Positions 53,690-64,000 of a DNA stretch of 64,000 nt are shown one piece after another. The notes below the pieces were generated by a model that saw only the letters and a program-made list of their open reading frames with translations, did not search any database and had not been told where the DNA came from. Position 1 is the first letter of the stretch. The number at the start of each line of letters is the position of its first letter. The stretch covers positions 8,888,501 to 8,952,500 of the forward strand of contig CM073886.1 in NCBI GenBank assembly GCA_037176705.1. The letters run 5' to 3'. A program made the position numbers and the translations under genes. Source of the DNA: Molossus alvarezi. Lineage: Eukaryota; Chordata; Mammalia; Chiroptera; Molossidae.

Positions 53690-54040
53690 TCCAGACCAGT
53701 TATTCATGGCGAACTCACTGTCCCAAATCAGACATAAGACATAATTCCCCGAGAAGTCACGGCAATTTACAGTTATTCACCAATATCTAATGTGCCTTTT
53801 ATTTACTGGGGGCGGTATTTCAGTGGAAGCCTCCCAGCAGAGAGCCAGGGTCTGTTCGCAGTGCCAAGCCAGCCACGGCGGGAAGCCACATGCCCCAACA
53901 CAGACGTGCTATCGATTAAAAGAGTAGTTACAACGTTGAACACAGCCTTAAATAAAAGTGAAAATGCAGGAGTCAAGGGAAGCAAAAACATCAATTGGGA
54001 ACAATGCTGCCTGTCCCAGACGTTCTGTGATATCACAGCC
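53690..54040. promoter_or_regulatory. Candidate conserved enhancer block
   Basis: CACGGCAATTTACAGTTATT, CACCAATATCTAATGTGCC, TGCTATCGATTAAAAGAGTA, GTTACAACGTTGAACACAGC, AAATAAAAGTGAAAATGCAG: unique, AT-leaning, motif-rich. A repeat-like GC stretch (53820-53890) splits it. 53300-53690 is unannotated. Confidence 0.4.
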
Positions 54041-54239
54041 TTCCTGGAACTGTCACCCTGCCCTGGCTGCATCAGACCCGGGACAGCATCCGGCAGGGAG
54101 GAGTGGGCTGGCCCTGCCCTGAGAGAGGGGGAAGCAATTTCCTAACCACCAGAGATCATCTGTCTTCCTGTTCACCTGTCTGTCTTTTGTTTAATGTCTT
54201 TCTCTGGCGAGAACCCTCTTCTACTACTTCTCAGGGGAT

Positions 54240-54735
54240 TACTTAATGTACTATATTACGACAAGCTGCAAAACTCAACCCAATTCAAACTGACTTAACT
54301 AGAAAATGAGTATGTTCTGTCTCATGAAAGACCATAAGTAGGGTTAGCTTTAGGCACAGTTAGATCCAGGTGTCCAAAATCTTCAAGAATCTCTTCAAAT
54401 CTGTCTCTTGGTTCTGCTCCCAGCAGAGTTTACTTCATTCTCAGTCAGGCTCTCTCCAACTAGTGGCTAAGATAGAACCCCAGCTAACATCCTACCCACT
54501 TAGCACTCCCAACAGAAAGGAAGTTCTCTCTCCCCATAGTTCTCGCAAAAATCTCCAGTCAGGCTTTCATTGGCCCTATTGGGTCATGTGCTGATCCTTG
54601 AACTAATCACTGCAGCCACAGAGTTGCAGTCCTCTGATTGACCAGGACTGCCTAAGCCAGATTCCCAATTAATGGCTTGCTATGCCAATCAAAGGTTTTC
54701 AGAGAGAAAGGGGTGGGAGAATTGAGTCTCTACAC
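54240..54735. mobile_element. Old interspersed repeat, family not assigned
   Basis: AACATCCTACCCACTTAGCA, GTTCTCTCTCCCCATAGTTC, GGCTTTCATTGGCCCTATTG, GTCATGTGCTGATCCTTGAA and CCAATCAAAGG-like text recall an old LTR-type or DNA repeat common in mammals. I cannot name it. Confidence 0.4.
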
Positions 54736-54739
54736 TACC

Positions 54740-55560
54740 CGCAGAAGAGGCAGTCAGACTCAAAAAGTCCAGTGCTGGAACAGCAATTCATTTTTAGCAA
54801 GTGGCAGTTTAGTTCCAGCAAGACAACATTATCTCTCATATTAAATACATAATATTAATTTGAATTTTATCCCTTTTATTTGTACTTAGTTTCTAATTTT
54901 GTTAATCATATAGTTGTTTTGTTATTATTTCTAAAACATAATTTTTGTCATGTTTTGACTCTGAAATTAGGATGCGCCTTAAAATCTATAGCCGCTTATA
55001 ATGACAATTGACAGCATTTTCCCTCTTGATGCTACATAAAAAATAATGCATCTTACAGCGGATGGCATTTTAGATTCAGTGAAACAGCATATGCAGAGTG
55101 AGCTGTTATCTAGTTTTGTTTGTAAGTAATTAAGTACCATTAAAAGAAACAAAAAATGTTTAAGTTAATATGGGACCCAAAGAACAATTTCCATAAAAAC
55201 AGTTTCCATAGTACTCAAGTTTGAATATCACTGATAATGGTGAGGTGATGAGAAAAAGTCCCAGTCACAGAAGTCAGATTTCCATATGAGAAAGATAATT
55301 TAGCACTACATTGGATAGGAACAGAGACCAGTTTTGTAGAAGCTCTTCTGAGAAATTATGAGGACATAAACTGAGGAAATACAAGTGAAGATTTGGACAT
55401 AACTAGAAGAGATATGCAGGAGGTAGAATCAATAGAATTTATAGATTGATTAGATGTGCAAAGTGAGGATGTGTGGAGAGGGAATGAGGGAGAAGTGGGG
55501 CCCAAGGATGGGAGGGAGTAGCATCCCCAAGGTACAGAAAGGTAGAGAAGGCTGAGACAG
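54740..55560. other. AT-rich stretch, partly repeat-like
   Basis: AT-rich and free of coding signal. 54950-55100 (GGATGCGCCTTAAAATCTAT, AATAATGCATCTTACAGCGG) looks like an old transposon piece that I cannot classify. Confidence 0.35.
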
Positions 55561-55569
55561 TGTGTTTGT

Positions 55570-56820
55570 GGCAGTAATGATGGTGGTAGTGATTATGGTG
55601 TTGAAGGCTACAGTGACAACTGAGGTGGGAATGCAGGGGTAAAGTGGTGATGATGGAGACAATGGAAATGGTGATGACAGTGGTGGTGGTGATAAAATTG
55701 GTTTAAGTAGTGATAATGGTAGGGATGGCGGCAATGGTGGCGGTGATGGTGGTGATGGTGGTAGTGATGATGGTGGTGGTGGCTGTGATGGTGGCAATGA
55801 TGGCGATGGTGGTGGTGGTGGTGGTGATGATGATGGTGATGATTTGTGGTGGTGGTGATGGTGTGGTAGTGGTGGTGGTGGTGGTGATGGTGGTGGTGGT
55901 GGTGGTGGTGATGGTGGTGGTGATGGTGGTGGTGGTGGTGGTGGTGGTGGTGGTGGTGATGGTGGTGGTGATGGTGGTGGTGGTGATGGTGGTGGTGGTG
56001 GGGGTGGTGGTGGTGATGGTGGTGGTGTTGATGGTGTTGGTGGTGGTGGTGGTGGTGATGGTGGGGGTGGTGGTGGTGGTGGTGGTGATGATGGTGATGA
56101 TTTGTGGTGGTGGTGATGGTGTGGTGGTGGTGTTGATGGGGGTGGTGGTGGTGGTGGTGGTGGTGGTGATGGTGGTGGTGGTGGTGGTGGTGGTGATGGT
56201 GGTGGTGTTGATGGTGGTGGTGGTGGTGGTGGTGGTGATGGTGGTGGTGGTGGTGGTGGTGGTGATGGTGGGGGTGGTGGTGGTGGTGGTGGTGGTGGTG
56301 GTGATGGTGGTGGTGGTGGTGGTGGTGATGGTGGTGGTGGTGGTGGTGGTGGTGGTGATGGTGGGGGTGGTAGTGGTGGTGGTGATGGTGGTGGTGGTGG
56401 TGGTGGTGGTGATGGTGGGGGTGGTGGTGGTGGTGGTGATGGTGGTGGTGATGGTGGTGGTGGTGGTGGTGGTGATGGTGGTGGTGGTGGTGGTGGTGGT
56501 GGTGATGGTGGGGGTGGTAGTGGTGGTGGTGATGGTGGTGGTGGTGGTGGTGGTGGTGATGGTGGTGGTGATGGTGGTGGTTGTGGTGATGATGATAGGT
56601 GGTGGTGGTGATGGTGGTGATGGTGGTGATGATAGGTGGTGATGATATGTGGTGATGCTGGTGATGCTGGCGATAGTGATGATAGAGATGATGAAATAGT
56701 GATGACCGAGATGGTGGTGGCAGTGGTGGTGGTGATGGTGAGATAGTGATAAAATCTGGTTTAAGTAGTGGTGACGATAATGGTAGTAGTAGTGGTGGGT
56801 GTGGTAATGATGATGGTGGT
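55570..56820 (+). repeat. Compound GTG / GATGGTGGT microsatellite
   Basis: More than 1.2 kb of GGT units with GAT, GGG and GTT variants. It contains higher-order duplications: GATTTGTGGTGGTGG recurs at 55841 and 56099 (258 bp apart), and GTGGGGGTGGTAGTGG at 56361 and 56508 (147 bp apart). Both distances are multiples of three. The 310-codon frame 55710-56642 is poly-Val/Met/Gly translation of the repeat. The G-rich strand could form G-quadruplexes. Confidence 0.97.
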
Positions 56821-56829
56821 TAATATAGT

Positions 56830-58910
56830 AGAATTATAATCATGTTATAACCAAGAGAACTAGAAGACAAAGTGGCCACAATGGGGACTAGCCCCTCCAG
56901 CTCCCCCATCTTGACACTAAGCACCTACTGGGGAAGATGCTACCTTCTCCAGGCCTCATCCATGAAATGAAAATCACACCTCCCCTACCACAACTGTAGG
57001 TATCACTCTCACTGTCTAATTACTCGATGGGAAACAAATTATAAGTAAACACTAGAACAAATGGATTCCCCCACCGCAGGGAATATCCATTATTTACCCA
57101 TAAAAATATTTCAAGGGTCATCATCATGTGAGGTGTGACTAACTGAATCCACAATAATTGTTTCTGATGCAAATGAGGTGGCTCCTGCTGGCGACCCTGA
57201 GCTCTGTTCTCTGCTGGAGGACACGCTTGTGGGGAAAGTTACTCATTTTGTCTCCTCCAGAAACTTTGAACAAAATAGAGCTGTAGGCTGCATCTCAGAT
57301 GCGGATTGGCCCTGAACTCTTCCAGACCCTTTCTTCTACGTCAGGACACATCTGGACCACGCGTTCCCTACTTGGGAATTGTTCACATCTATGCGCCTGA
57401 AGGGGCTGAGGTCATGGAGTTGAAGGGAGTGGAAGGGAGAAAACCAGTCCAGTCTGACCGCAGACTCCAAGAAAGAGCCAAGACCAGCTCAAGGTTGTGC
57501 TGCCTCCCTCCCAGGGCGTCTGTGTGCTCCTCTAAACTCTCGCAGGGTTTCACAAGGCCCACGAGCCCTGGACTGCACATCCCAGGGAAGCTGGCCCAGG
57601 ATCTGCAACCACAGGAACAGGTACAGGAAGGTGGAGGCGCCAGGCTGAGTAGCTTTGTAGTGACCTCCAGAATCCAAAGGGTTTGCCCATTGTCTGTCTT
57701 TAGGCCCCCAGAAGTCCACCTAGCTGACTCTCCAGGCATTTGGGGCTGCAGTGGACCCATGAGGGTTTCAATCATCCACAAACACATGCAAGTCCCCAGG
57801 GGCCACCGCAGTGCAAGAGTCTTCAGCAAGGACCATTCCCCCTACAGCCTCTCCAGTCTTTGTTTCTCCTGTCCCCAGCAGTGCCCACCCCAGCACAGAC
57901 ACCTGGTAGGGACCAGGTTGTCTAGAGAAAGAAAAGACTGTGTGTGCCCGGATGAAAGTCCCAGCAAGATCTGCACCCTAGAGACACACCCTCTCCTAGC
58001 AGGACCCACCCGTACCCAGATACAACTAACCCTACTGCAGCAGGCCGGATGCTCTGTGGTGTGTTCTCAGACAGCCCTGTAACTGGCGATATTGCTCAGG
58101 TTTTCCAGATGAGAAAATGGAGTCAGCTCGGCCTTGAGGACACCACCTGTACGAGGTGCATTTGATAAGATGGGCAAACTCCCGAATGCAGGCCACAGTG
58201 CCCGCTTCTTTGGACAGCTCCTGACATAACAAGACAGGACCTGGACAGCTTCAGTCTCCCCCAGAAAGCTTCCGTACTTATTGAAGCAGACTTCAACCCA
58301 GGGTCCTGGGGCCTGTTTGCTAATCCTCAACCCCTCTGCACATTTCTCCCGAAGGCCCACAGACTGTTTGAGAGGCCGCCTGAGGTTCTCAGCTACAACT
58401 CCCTTGAAGAATGGGAGAGGGCCTTTCTGAAGGAAGGGAGCCTCTATAGGACTTGGTGGGTGGGGGACACAGAAAGACTGATGCCCAAAGCCAGGACCAG
58501 GGAGTCAGGAAGAGCAACAGCCCAGAAAGGGGTCGTGGAGACAGAACTGTCCCTAAGCCCAGGGACCCCAAGCAATCCCAACTTAGCTCCCACCTCAGCA
58601 GGGCTGAAGATCAGGGCACCCAAATACCAGGAACCTCCAGACACCAAGAAACCCCCAGGGACGGCACCCAGACAATGCAAGGTCAGTGAGACAAGTTTTG
58701 ACAGGCTAAGGGTGCAGGGACCCGATAATAGCCACGGAGAGGCCTCAGAGTCAGCAGAACTGGGAGGAACCAGGCAGGACGACAGGAGAACCCTCAGACC
58801 CCTCTGTGCCCCACGGCGCCCTGACACCTCTCCATGCCTGACCATTCAGTAAGCCCGACTAGTCCTAGACACGCAGGTCCAGGTCCCTCGCCCCTTGGTG
58901 TGTGACCGCT
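56830..58910. other. Unannotated stretch with a 258-codon open frame
   Basis: No repeat is recognised. The plus-strand frame 57306-58082 has no recognisable domain, no low-complexity bias, and starts at a lone ATG with no supported promoter. Its codon content looks like random GC-rich sequence. 57120-57200 has AATAATTGTTTCTGATGC and could be a small conserved piece. Nothing else is seen. Confidence 0.4.
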
Positions 58911-58915
58911 GTCTT

Positions 58916-58989
58916 TGAAAGACTTGGCCTCTGTCTAGGGCCACACCGCCCCGAACGTGCCCGATCTCGTCTGAAAGACTTGACCTCTG
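58916..58989 (+). pseudogene. 3'-truncated, tailless 5S rRNA retropseudogene
   Basis: 58933-58974 matches the first 42 nt of vertebrate 5S rRNA at 37 of 42 positions, including CCCGATCTCGTCTGA. It stops there, before the internal promoter (boxes A and C), so it cannot be transcribed as 5S. It is flanked by TGAAAGACTTGGCCTCTG (58916-58933) and TGAAAGACTTGACCTCTG (58972-58989), 17 of 18 identical. The 5S end CTGA overlaps the right duplication by three bases. There is no A tail. The pattern fits the known class of tailless retropseudogenes made by L1 machinery from 3'-truncated RNAs. Confidence 0.88.
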
Positions 58990-60280
58990 CTATTTCCCCC
59001 CATCGTCCCTGCCTTTAGGCTGTGGGGTCCCCTTCCAGGAGCCCAGCCCCCGTACCTCATAACTTTTAGGTAACCTGGGATCTTCACACAGTGCCGACGT
59101 CGCAGTTGGCTGGGTTAGTGCCGTGACGGTGGGCGATCCCCAGACCTGGTGGGCGTCCAAAAGGCCGGGACCGTTCCTCCAGCTGTTACCAGAAAGGTGC
59201 GTGTAAGAGATGTCCGTGGCAGTAAACGGAGGCAGTACCAGCGGGTGTGGCGTCAAAGGTGACTTTCCCACCTCACTCATCACCCTGCCCCACGTCCAGT
59301 CCCCATGGCGACGCCGTGATCATTTCAGGAGTGTGCCTTCGGGAGTCATTACACAGGAAGACAGACCGTGCGCCTAGCGCCCCGCCCTTCCAGGGGAGAC
59401 ACATCATGAACACTTTCACCTTCTTGCTTTTTTCAGGTAATATTTAGTGGAGAATATGCCATAACAGTGTGTATAAATCTGTCTCATTGTTTTAAACAGC
59501 GATGGATAATCGTAATTTATTTAATGAGTGTCCTTCCGATGGGCCTTTAGTAACTTGCTAAATGCATCACATTCAAGCCTCACAAACACCTCATGAGACA
59601 CCCGTGTTTTACCCATTGAACAACCAAATCCACGTAAAATGATTCGAGCAAGAGTCCTGCCACCGGCTGCTCCGTGGAACCCCGGCGCCGGCTGCCCCCC
59701 CGAAGCCCTGGCCGTGGCCCACGCCTCCCCCATCTCCGCCTCAGCTGGCGCCTTGTGAGGCCCAGCCGAGCTCTGCAGCAATCAGTTCATCCGTTTTTGT
59801 TTTGTATTCAAGTTGCTATTTCTTCCTGCTGCCAGTGCCTCCAGGCTATTTCTCAGGACATTAAACTTTATGGCCCTCCTCTGCCACTGTTTCTCTGGGT
59901 GGCATTGTTTACTCCACTCAGGAGACCTGGGGATGGAGCAGCCACAGCAACAGTTACTGGGCAGTTAACGCCCCAGGCCCCTGAGAGTTGCCCTTTGCTG
60001 CTGGGACTGGCGGCCTTCAGTTCAGTCCCCTAAACTGGGATTTAGAGCTGGACACAAATTCAGAGAAAGACAAGGAGAGGAGCAGAGAAAAGGACACAGG
60101 TCCTAGAGACAGCAGGCTATGCCCTCATCCCAACTGCACAAAGACGACCTGTATGATTGGCTCCAGACCATTTGCCACCAGTTAACTAAATAAGTCACTT
60201 AGTAAGACGCTGCTGTCGCTGAGAGGAATTACTATGACTGGATGCTGAAGGTAACGTGCACGTCACGTCTGGTTCTCTCT
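58990..60280. other. Mostly unannotated; short L1-like piece at 59450-59570
   Basis: ATCGTAATTTATTTAATGAG and CCGATGGGCCTTTAGTAAC near 59510-59555 resemble an antisense L1 terminal segment. The rest, including 59620-60040, has no recognised feature. Confidence 0.35.
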
Positions 60281-60284
60281 GGAA

Positions 60285-60480
60285 CATGCAAGGTGGTATC
60301 ACCATGGGGGGAACTACAGCCCCAGGATTGAGTTGCTTTGCCCAGGTGTTCCAGCCTGCACAGGCGAGGTGACGCTGTGTGACAAGCAGCCCCAAAAAGC
60401 CCAGGGATGTAAAACCACAGAGAGCAGAAGAGTAGCTCTTGCTAAGCTACGTGTCCATCGAGGGTTGGCAGTGACAACTG
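60285..60480. mobile_element. LTR-like fragment (unassigned)
   Basis: ACGCTGTGTGACAAGCAGCC, CCAAAAAGCCCAGGGATGTA resembles the 'T-x-ACAA-x-CCCAAA' part of an old LTR-type mammalian repeat. Low confidence. Confidence 0.35.
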
Positions 60481-60524
60481 TCTTTCATGGACCCTGAACT
60501 CCGCCATGTAGGAGGCCCTGTAGG

Positions 60525-62420
60525 AGGTCCAAGATGGCAGCAGCAAAGGAGGATGCTGACTCATCCCTCCCATGAGCAAAATCAAATACACGTGAATGTA
60601 GGCAGCAATCGTCCCGCGAGACAGCCGAGCACAGAGTGAACAGCTTCTGACAACAAAAAAAAGAGACCAAGCAGAGACGCTGGGAAACCACAGGCGCTGT
60701 GGAAACGCTCAGGCCAGATGAGCCGGTGGCAGCATTAACGTCCCCTCCACTTGGACAGGGTGGGCGGGGTCCCTACTGGGGCTCTGGTCTACCTGCAGGA
60801 TCACTGCAGCCTGTTCACAGTGATGTCGCCTGGCGCCTTCTGCCCCTAAACAAGGAGCAGAAACCACAGGGCACCACCATGCCCGCCTGTCTACCTGCTG
60901 GAAGCTGCTCCAGCCAGCAGGTCAGTGCCCAGGAGCCAGATGTGCCTTACAGGCCAGAGGGAGTAGCAGGACATCTTTCAGGTGCTGAAGGGAAGGAACC
61001 TACAACACAGAATAGTTCACCCAGCAGGCTGTCATTCAGAACCGAAGGAGAGGGAAGAGTTTCCCACGCAAGCATAAACTAAAGGAGTTCACCGCCACCA
61101 ACCCAGCTGACCAGAAATGCCCAGGGGTCTCTATATGAAAAAAGGAAAGACCATAACCAGAAATAAAAAAACATGAGAGAGGGAAAATATCTCACAGATA
61201 AAGCCAAATATTCAATAAATACAATAAATCAGATATTTATAAAGCCACTACAAATGTTGAAAGAAAAAGTATCAAAGTCAACCCAAACTGCAATAAGTAG
61301 TTAGAAGACACACAACACGAACGAGCTCAAACAAGACATCAGTAATATAGAGCACAGAGGGGAAGTAAGATTGTAGTCCTGATAGTAAACACCTATCAGT
61401 TGAAATAGACTGCTGTAGATGAAGAATCTGTGCGTAAACTCACGGTGACCACAAACCAAAAACCTACAAAAGTTATACAAAGAACAAAAGAGAAAGAAAC
61501 TCAAATAAAACACTAAAAAAACAAGACAAACAAAGCAAAAACCCATAAGGGAAGAGGTCAAGAGAAGAAGAAAGGAACAGAGGAAAACTATAAAACAAAC
61601 TAAAAACAATGAACAAAATGGCAATACTTATCAATAATTACTTCAAATGTAAATGTATTAAGTGCTCCAATAAAAAGACAAGATGACTGAATGGTTTTGA
61701 AACATGACCCATGTGTCTTGAGCCTACAAGAGACCCACCTCAGACTGAGACACAGAGACGGAAAGTGAAGGGATAGAAAAAGATATTCCACGCAAACAGA
61801 AACACAAAGAAAGCGGGGGTAGCAATATTCATATCAGACAAAATAGACTTTAAAAGAAAGCATGTTTAAAAAACACATCATTATAAAGGGGCCGATCTGA
61901 GAAGATGATATAACAGTTATAAATATAGTCCAGCCGGTGTGGCTCAGTGGTTGAGCGTCGACCCATGCACCAAGAGGTCACTGGTTCAATTCCCAGTCAG
62001 GGCACATACCCGGGTTGTGGGCCAAATCCCCAGTGGGGGACATGCAGGAGGTGGCCAGTCGATGTTCTCTCTCATCGATGTTTCTGTCTCTCTCGCTCTT
62101 CCTTCCCCTCTCTCTCTAAAATTGATAAAGAAAATTAACACTTGTAAATATATATATACACCCAACATAGGAGCACCTCAATATGTAAAGCAATTGTCAG
62201 TGGCCATACAGGGAGAAATTCACACAATACAATAATAGCAGGGGATTGTACCACCTCAGTATATCAATGAATAGGTAATCCAGACAGAAAGTAAGGAAAT
62301 AATGGCCTTAAATGGCACATTAGATGAGATAGACTTAGGCATTTGGATAACATTTCACTCAGAAACTGCAAAATACACATTTTTTCAAGTGCACATGGAG
62401 AAATAGACTTCACGTCCTAA
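60525..62420 (+). mobile_element. LINE-1, 5' UTR to ORF2 endonuclease start (3'-truncated), split by a SINE
   Basis: The piece begins with GGTCCAAGATGGCAGCAGC, a typical L1 5' UTR start, runs through degraded 5' UTR/ORF1-like text, and near 61720-61860 reads CCTACAAGAGACCCACCTCA, AGTGAAGGGATAGAAAAAGA and CATATCAGACAAAATAGACT, which is the L1 endonuclease domain. After the SINE it continues CCCAACATAGGAGCACCTCA, CAATACAATAATAGCAGGGG up to about 62400. Frames are broken. It retains the 5' part and lacks most of ORF2, unlike the other L1 copies here. Confidence 0.8.
61912..62152 (+). mobile_element. Ves-type SINE, second subfamily, inserted in L1
   Basis: CCAGCCGGTGTGGCTCAGTG, CTGGTTCAATTCCCAGTCAG, CAAATCCCCAGTGGGGGACA, GGCCAGTCGATGTTCTCTCT and TAAAATTGATAAAGAAAATT. 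The left flank AACAGTTATAAATATA (61912-61927) and the right AACACTTGTAAATATA (62137-62152) agree at 14 of 16, so a target duplication is likely. Confidence 0.92.
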
Positions 62421-62424
62421 TGGG

Positions 62425-62880
62425 AAAAGCACATGGCAAAGGGACCTGCATCATGGGAAGGATTTGTGCCCATTTTGTTGCAACCTACCAAGAGGTTGAG
62501 TAAATGAAGAGATGCCTGGATAGAAAGACAGATAGGGTCGAATGAAACGGTTCTGTCCAAGTCAAGTTCCTGAACACCGTCCAGCCTGGGCGACAAGCGG
62601 GGACAGAGGAAGCCGCCCGCAGGTGGAATTCGGTGGGCGGGAGAGGGGCAGCAGGAGCTAGGAGCTGCTCAGCGGCCAGTGTTCAGCTGGACTCTCCTCC
62701 CCATGGCCTGGGGCCCAAGCAGCCCGGAGGAGAGAGGTGCTTGTGTGGTCCATTGTCCCTGTGCACCCCCTACCGCCCCCTCCCCAAGTCTGCCTGCCGG
62801 CCTCCTGCCCAGGCCTCCCTATGCCCACCTGAGCAATTTCCCAGCCTCCCCCCCCCACCCCGCCACGCCCCCTGCAGAGC
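62425..62880. other. Unannotated stretch
   Basis: No recognised feature. The 62590-62880 part is GC-rich. Confidence 0.4.
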
Positions 62881-63220
62881 TCCAGGGTTTGTAATTACTG
62901 TAGTGATTACTTACCACCATTACATTAAGTTTTTAAACGCTCCCTTCAAATTGAACAATGTTTTTTCAAAGTCAACAGCTGGTTCACAGCTTGAATGCAA
63001 CCGTTAGGATAAATTAAATAAAAAGGGTAATAAAATCACAGTCTAAATTTAATTTCTGAAGAGTGCATAGGCTCCACACACACACCAAGAAGTGCATTTA
63101 AAACATGCCTTTAAAATACAGCCAGGAAAGCAGAAGTTAATTCACTCTCTGATTATGTCGGCTAATGGGCACACTGGAGCGATTAACCACATAATTGCCC
63201 TGGTGTGGACAAAGCCCGAG
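62880..63220. promoter_or_regulatory. Strong candidate conserved enhancer block
   Basis: Repeat-free AT-rich block after GC-rich DNA: GTTTGTAATTACTGTAGTGA, TACATTAAGTTTTTAAACGC, TAGGATAAATTAAATAAAAA, CTAAATTTAATTTCTGAAGA, GAAGTTAATTCACTCTCTGA, GTCGGCTAATGGGCACACTG, GAGCGATTAACCACATAATT. The TAATTA/TTAATT density and the GATTA motif are typical of developmental enhancers. Conservation is inferred from composition. Confidence 0.5.
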
Positions 63221-63600
63221 TTCACTCCCAGGGCTCCATTGGACAGCCCACAGGGTCCGCGTGGGAAGGGTTATCAGACAGAGGACTTGTATGTACAGAG
63301 GTCCCCGTGAGTAGGCTCAGAAAAGGGGCCCTTTCCCCTGAAGCAAAACAACAACGAGGATGATGACAAGGCAGGCCTCCATCCCAACACATCTTCCTGT
63401 CCCCGGTAGCGACCCGGAACTCCCTGACAGGAATGACCTGGCAGAATGGCTGGACACTGTGCACCTGCTTGCATGCAGTTTGCTAGATTAGTCACTGAAA
63501 CCCTTTGCCTCTGCAGGGCCGGCAGGATACGCCTCTCAGAAACAGGCCACTGACAGAAGGGTTATTTTTAAGCTAAAGGCAATTGAGGGAAAAACAGGTA
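63221..63600. other. Unannotated stretch
   Basis: No recognised feature. A short AT-rich piece lies at 63555-63590. Confidence 0.4.
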
Positions 63601-63604
63601 CAAG

Positions 63605-64000
63605 AAAAGCTCTTTGCCCTCCCCCTATTTTTCTAAAAGCAGGACATAAATGTGTAAAGGTGTCTTCCCTCCCTTCTCTGCCACATCCCACCTCCCTAAC
63701 AGAAGTTAATCATAGAAGACAACTCTAGACACTTGTCAGTATGGAGCTGGGACCAGAGAAACCTGCCTAGCAACCTTACTCACCAGCCCGTGTCTTCCAT
63801 TAGCTTCCCATATAGTTTCCTTCCCACATTGGCTGCCCTAAAAACTCAGTCCTTTGCCTGTGTCTTGTGGCTTCTCTAGCAAAGTATTGCGAAGCTATGT
63901 AAGCCCAAGTTCTAACCACCCCTTTGAACTCAGCACTGGGTAATCCCATGTGTATGCTTGATGCAGATGTTAATAAACATTTCCTCTTGCTTTTCTCTTG
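63605..64000 (+). mobile_element. ERV-type LTR running off the window
   Basis: GTGTCTTGTGGCTTCTCTAG, CGAAGCTATGTAAGCCCAAG, then GTTAATAAACATTTCCTCTT with AATAAA at about 63972 and GCTTTTCTCTTG to the end. This is the R/poly(A) region of a class I-like LTR. The rest lies beyond the window. Confidence 0.55.

Noticed and set aside
55710..56642. 310-codon open frame
   Set aside because: It is poly-Val/Met/Gly, a translation of the GTG microsatellite with no other content.
57306..58082. 258-codon open frame
   Set aside because: No domain or codon signal; long chance frames are expected in GC-rich DNA of this size.
58933..58974. Functional 5S rRNA gene
   Set aside because: Only the first 42 nt are present, with five mismatches, and the internal promoter is missing.

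Overview
This window is mammalian, almost certainly from a bat. The strongest evidence is a set of about eleven Ves-type SINEs, tRNA-derived elements specific to Yangochiroptera. They have a tRNA-like head, a CT-rich middle and an A-rich tail, and most carry a short palindrome close to ATCCTCNNGTGAGGAT near the tail. Two copies of a SPIN-like hAT transposon and L1 3' ends of bat type agree with this. The rest is standard eutherian background: MIR, L2, MLT1, MER5A and old L1. I see no HeliBat Helitron in 64 kb, which leans away from Vespertilionidae and towards another yangochiropteran family. That is only a hint.

I find no intact, recognisable protein-coding gene. The longest open frames are chance frames in GC-rich DNA, simple-repeat translations or L1 ORF2 remnants. 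The window reads as intergenic or deep intronic DNA: old repeats, a few young insertions, and AT-rich homeodomain-motif blocks that look like conserved non-coding enhancers. Such blocks are typical of the neighbourhood of developmental regulator genes, but conservation is inferred from composition and cannot be tested here.

Layout. 0-8 kb: L1 ORF2 remnant, a Ves, an enhancer-like block, an MLT1 LTR, a SPIN-like hAT and a 3' L1 piece on the minus strand. 8-14 kb: L2 copies, a second SPIN beside MER5A, a half-length Ves, and the best enhancer-like blocks (11.0 and 13.1-13.6 kb). 14-22 kb: a 44-bp minisatellite, L2/MER5A debris, and an odd Ser-rich, possibly decayed exon-like stretch ending in a good poly(A) signal (18.8-20.45 kb). 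22-37 kb: Ves copies with clean target duplications, three MLT1 LTRs in the same orientation, L1 3' ends and more enhancer-like blocks. 38-40 kb: a 49/59-bp minisatellite and then the only clear CpG island (39.27-39.62 kb), with GC-box, CTCF-like and RFX-like motifs. 40-48 kb: MIR/L2, then a 2.1-kb L1 with nested younger insertions and a GGAA/GGGA tract. 49-53 kb: three ERV-type LTRs, one followed by a primer-binding-site-like sequence and a second copy of its own end. 53-60 kb: an enhancer-like block, a 1.2-kb GTG/GATGGT repeat, and a 42-nt piece of 5S rRNA flanked by an 18-bp target duplication (58.93 kb). 60-64 kb: a 5'-half L1 interrupted by a SINE, a strong enhancer-like AT-rich block (62.9-63.2 kb) and an LTR running off the window.

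All repeat assignments come from recognition of family sequence by eye; boundaries are approximate unless a target-site duplication (TSD) is given.
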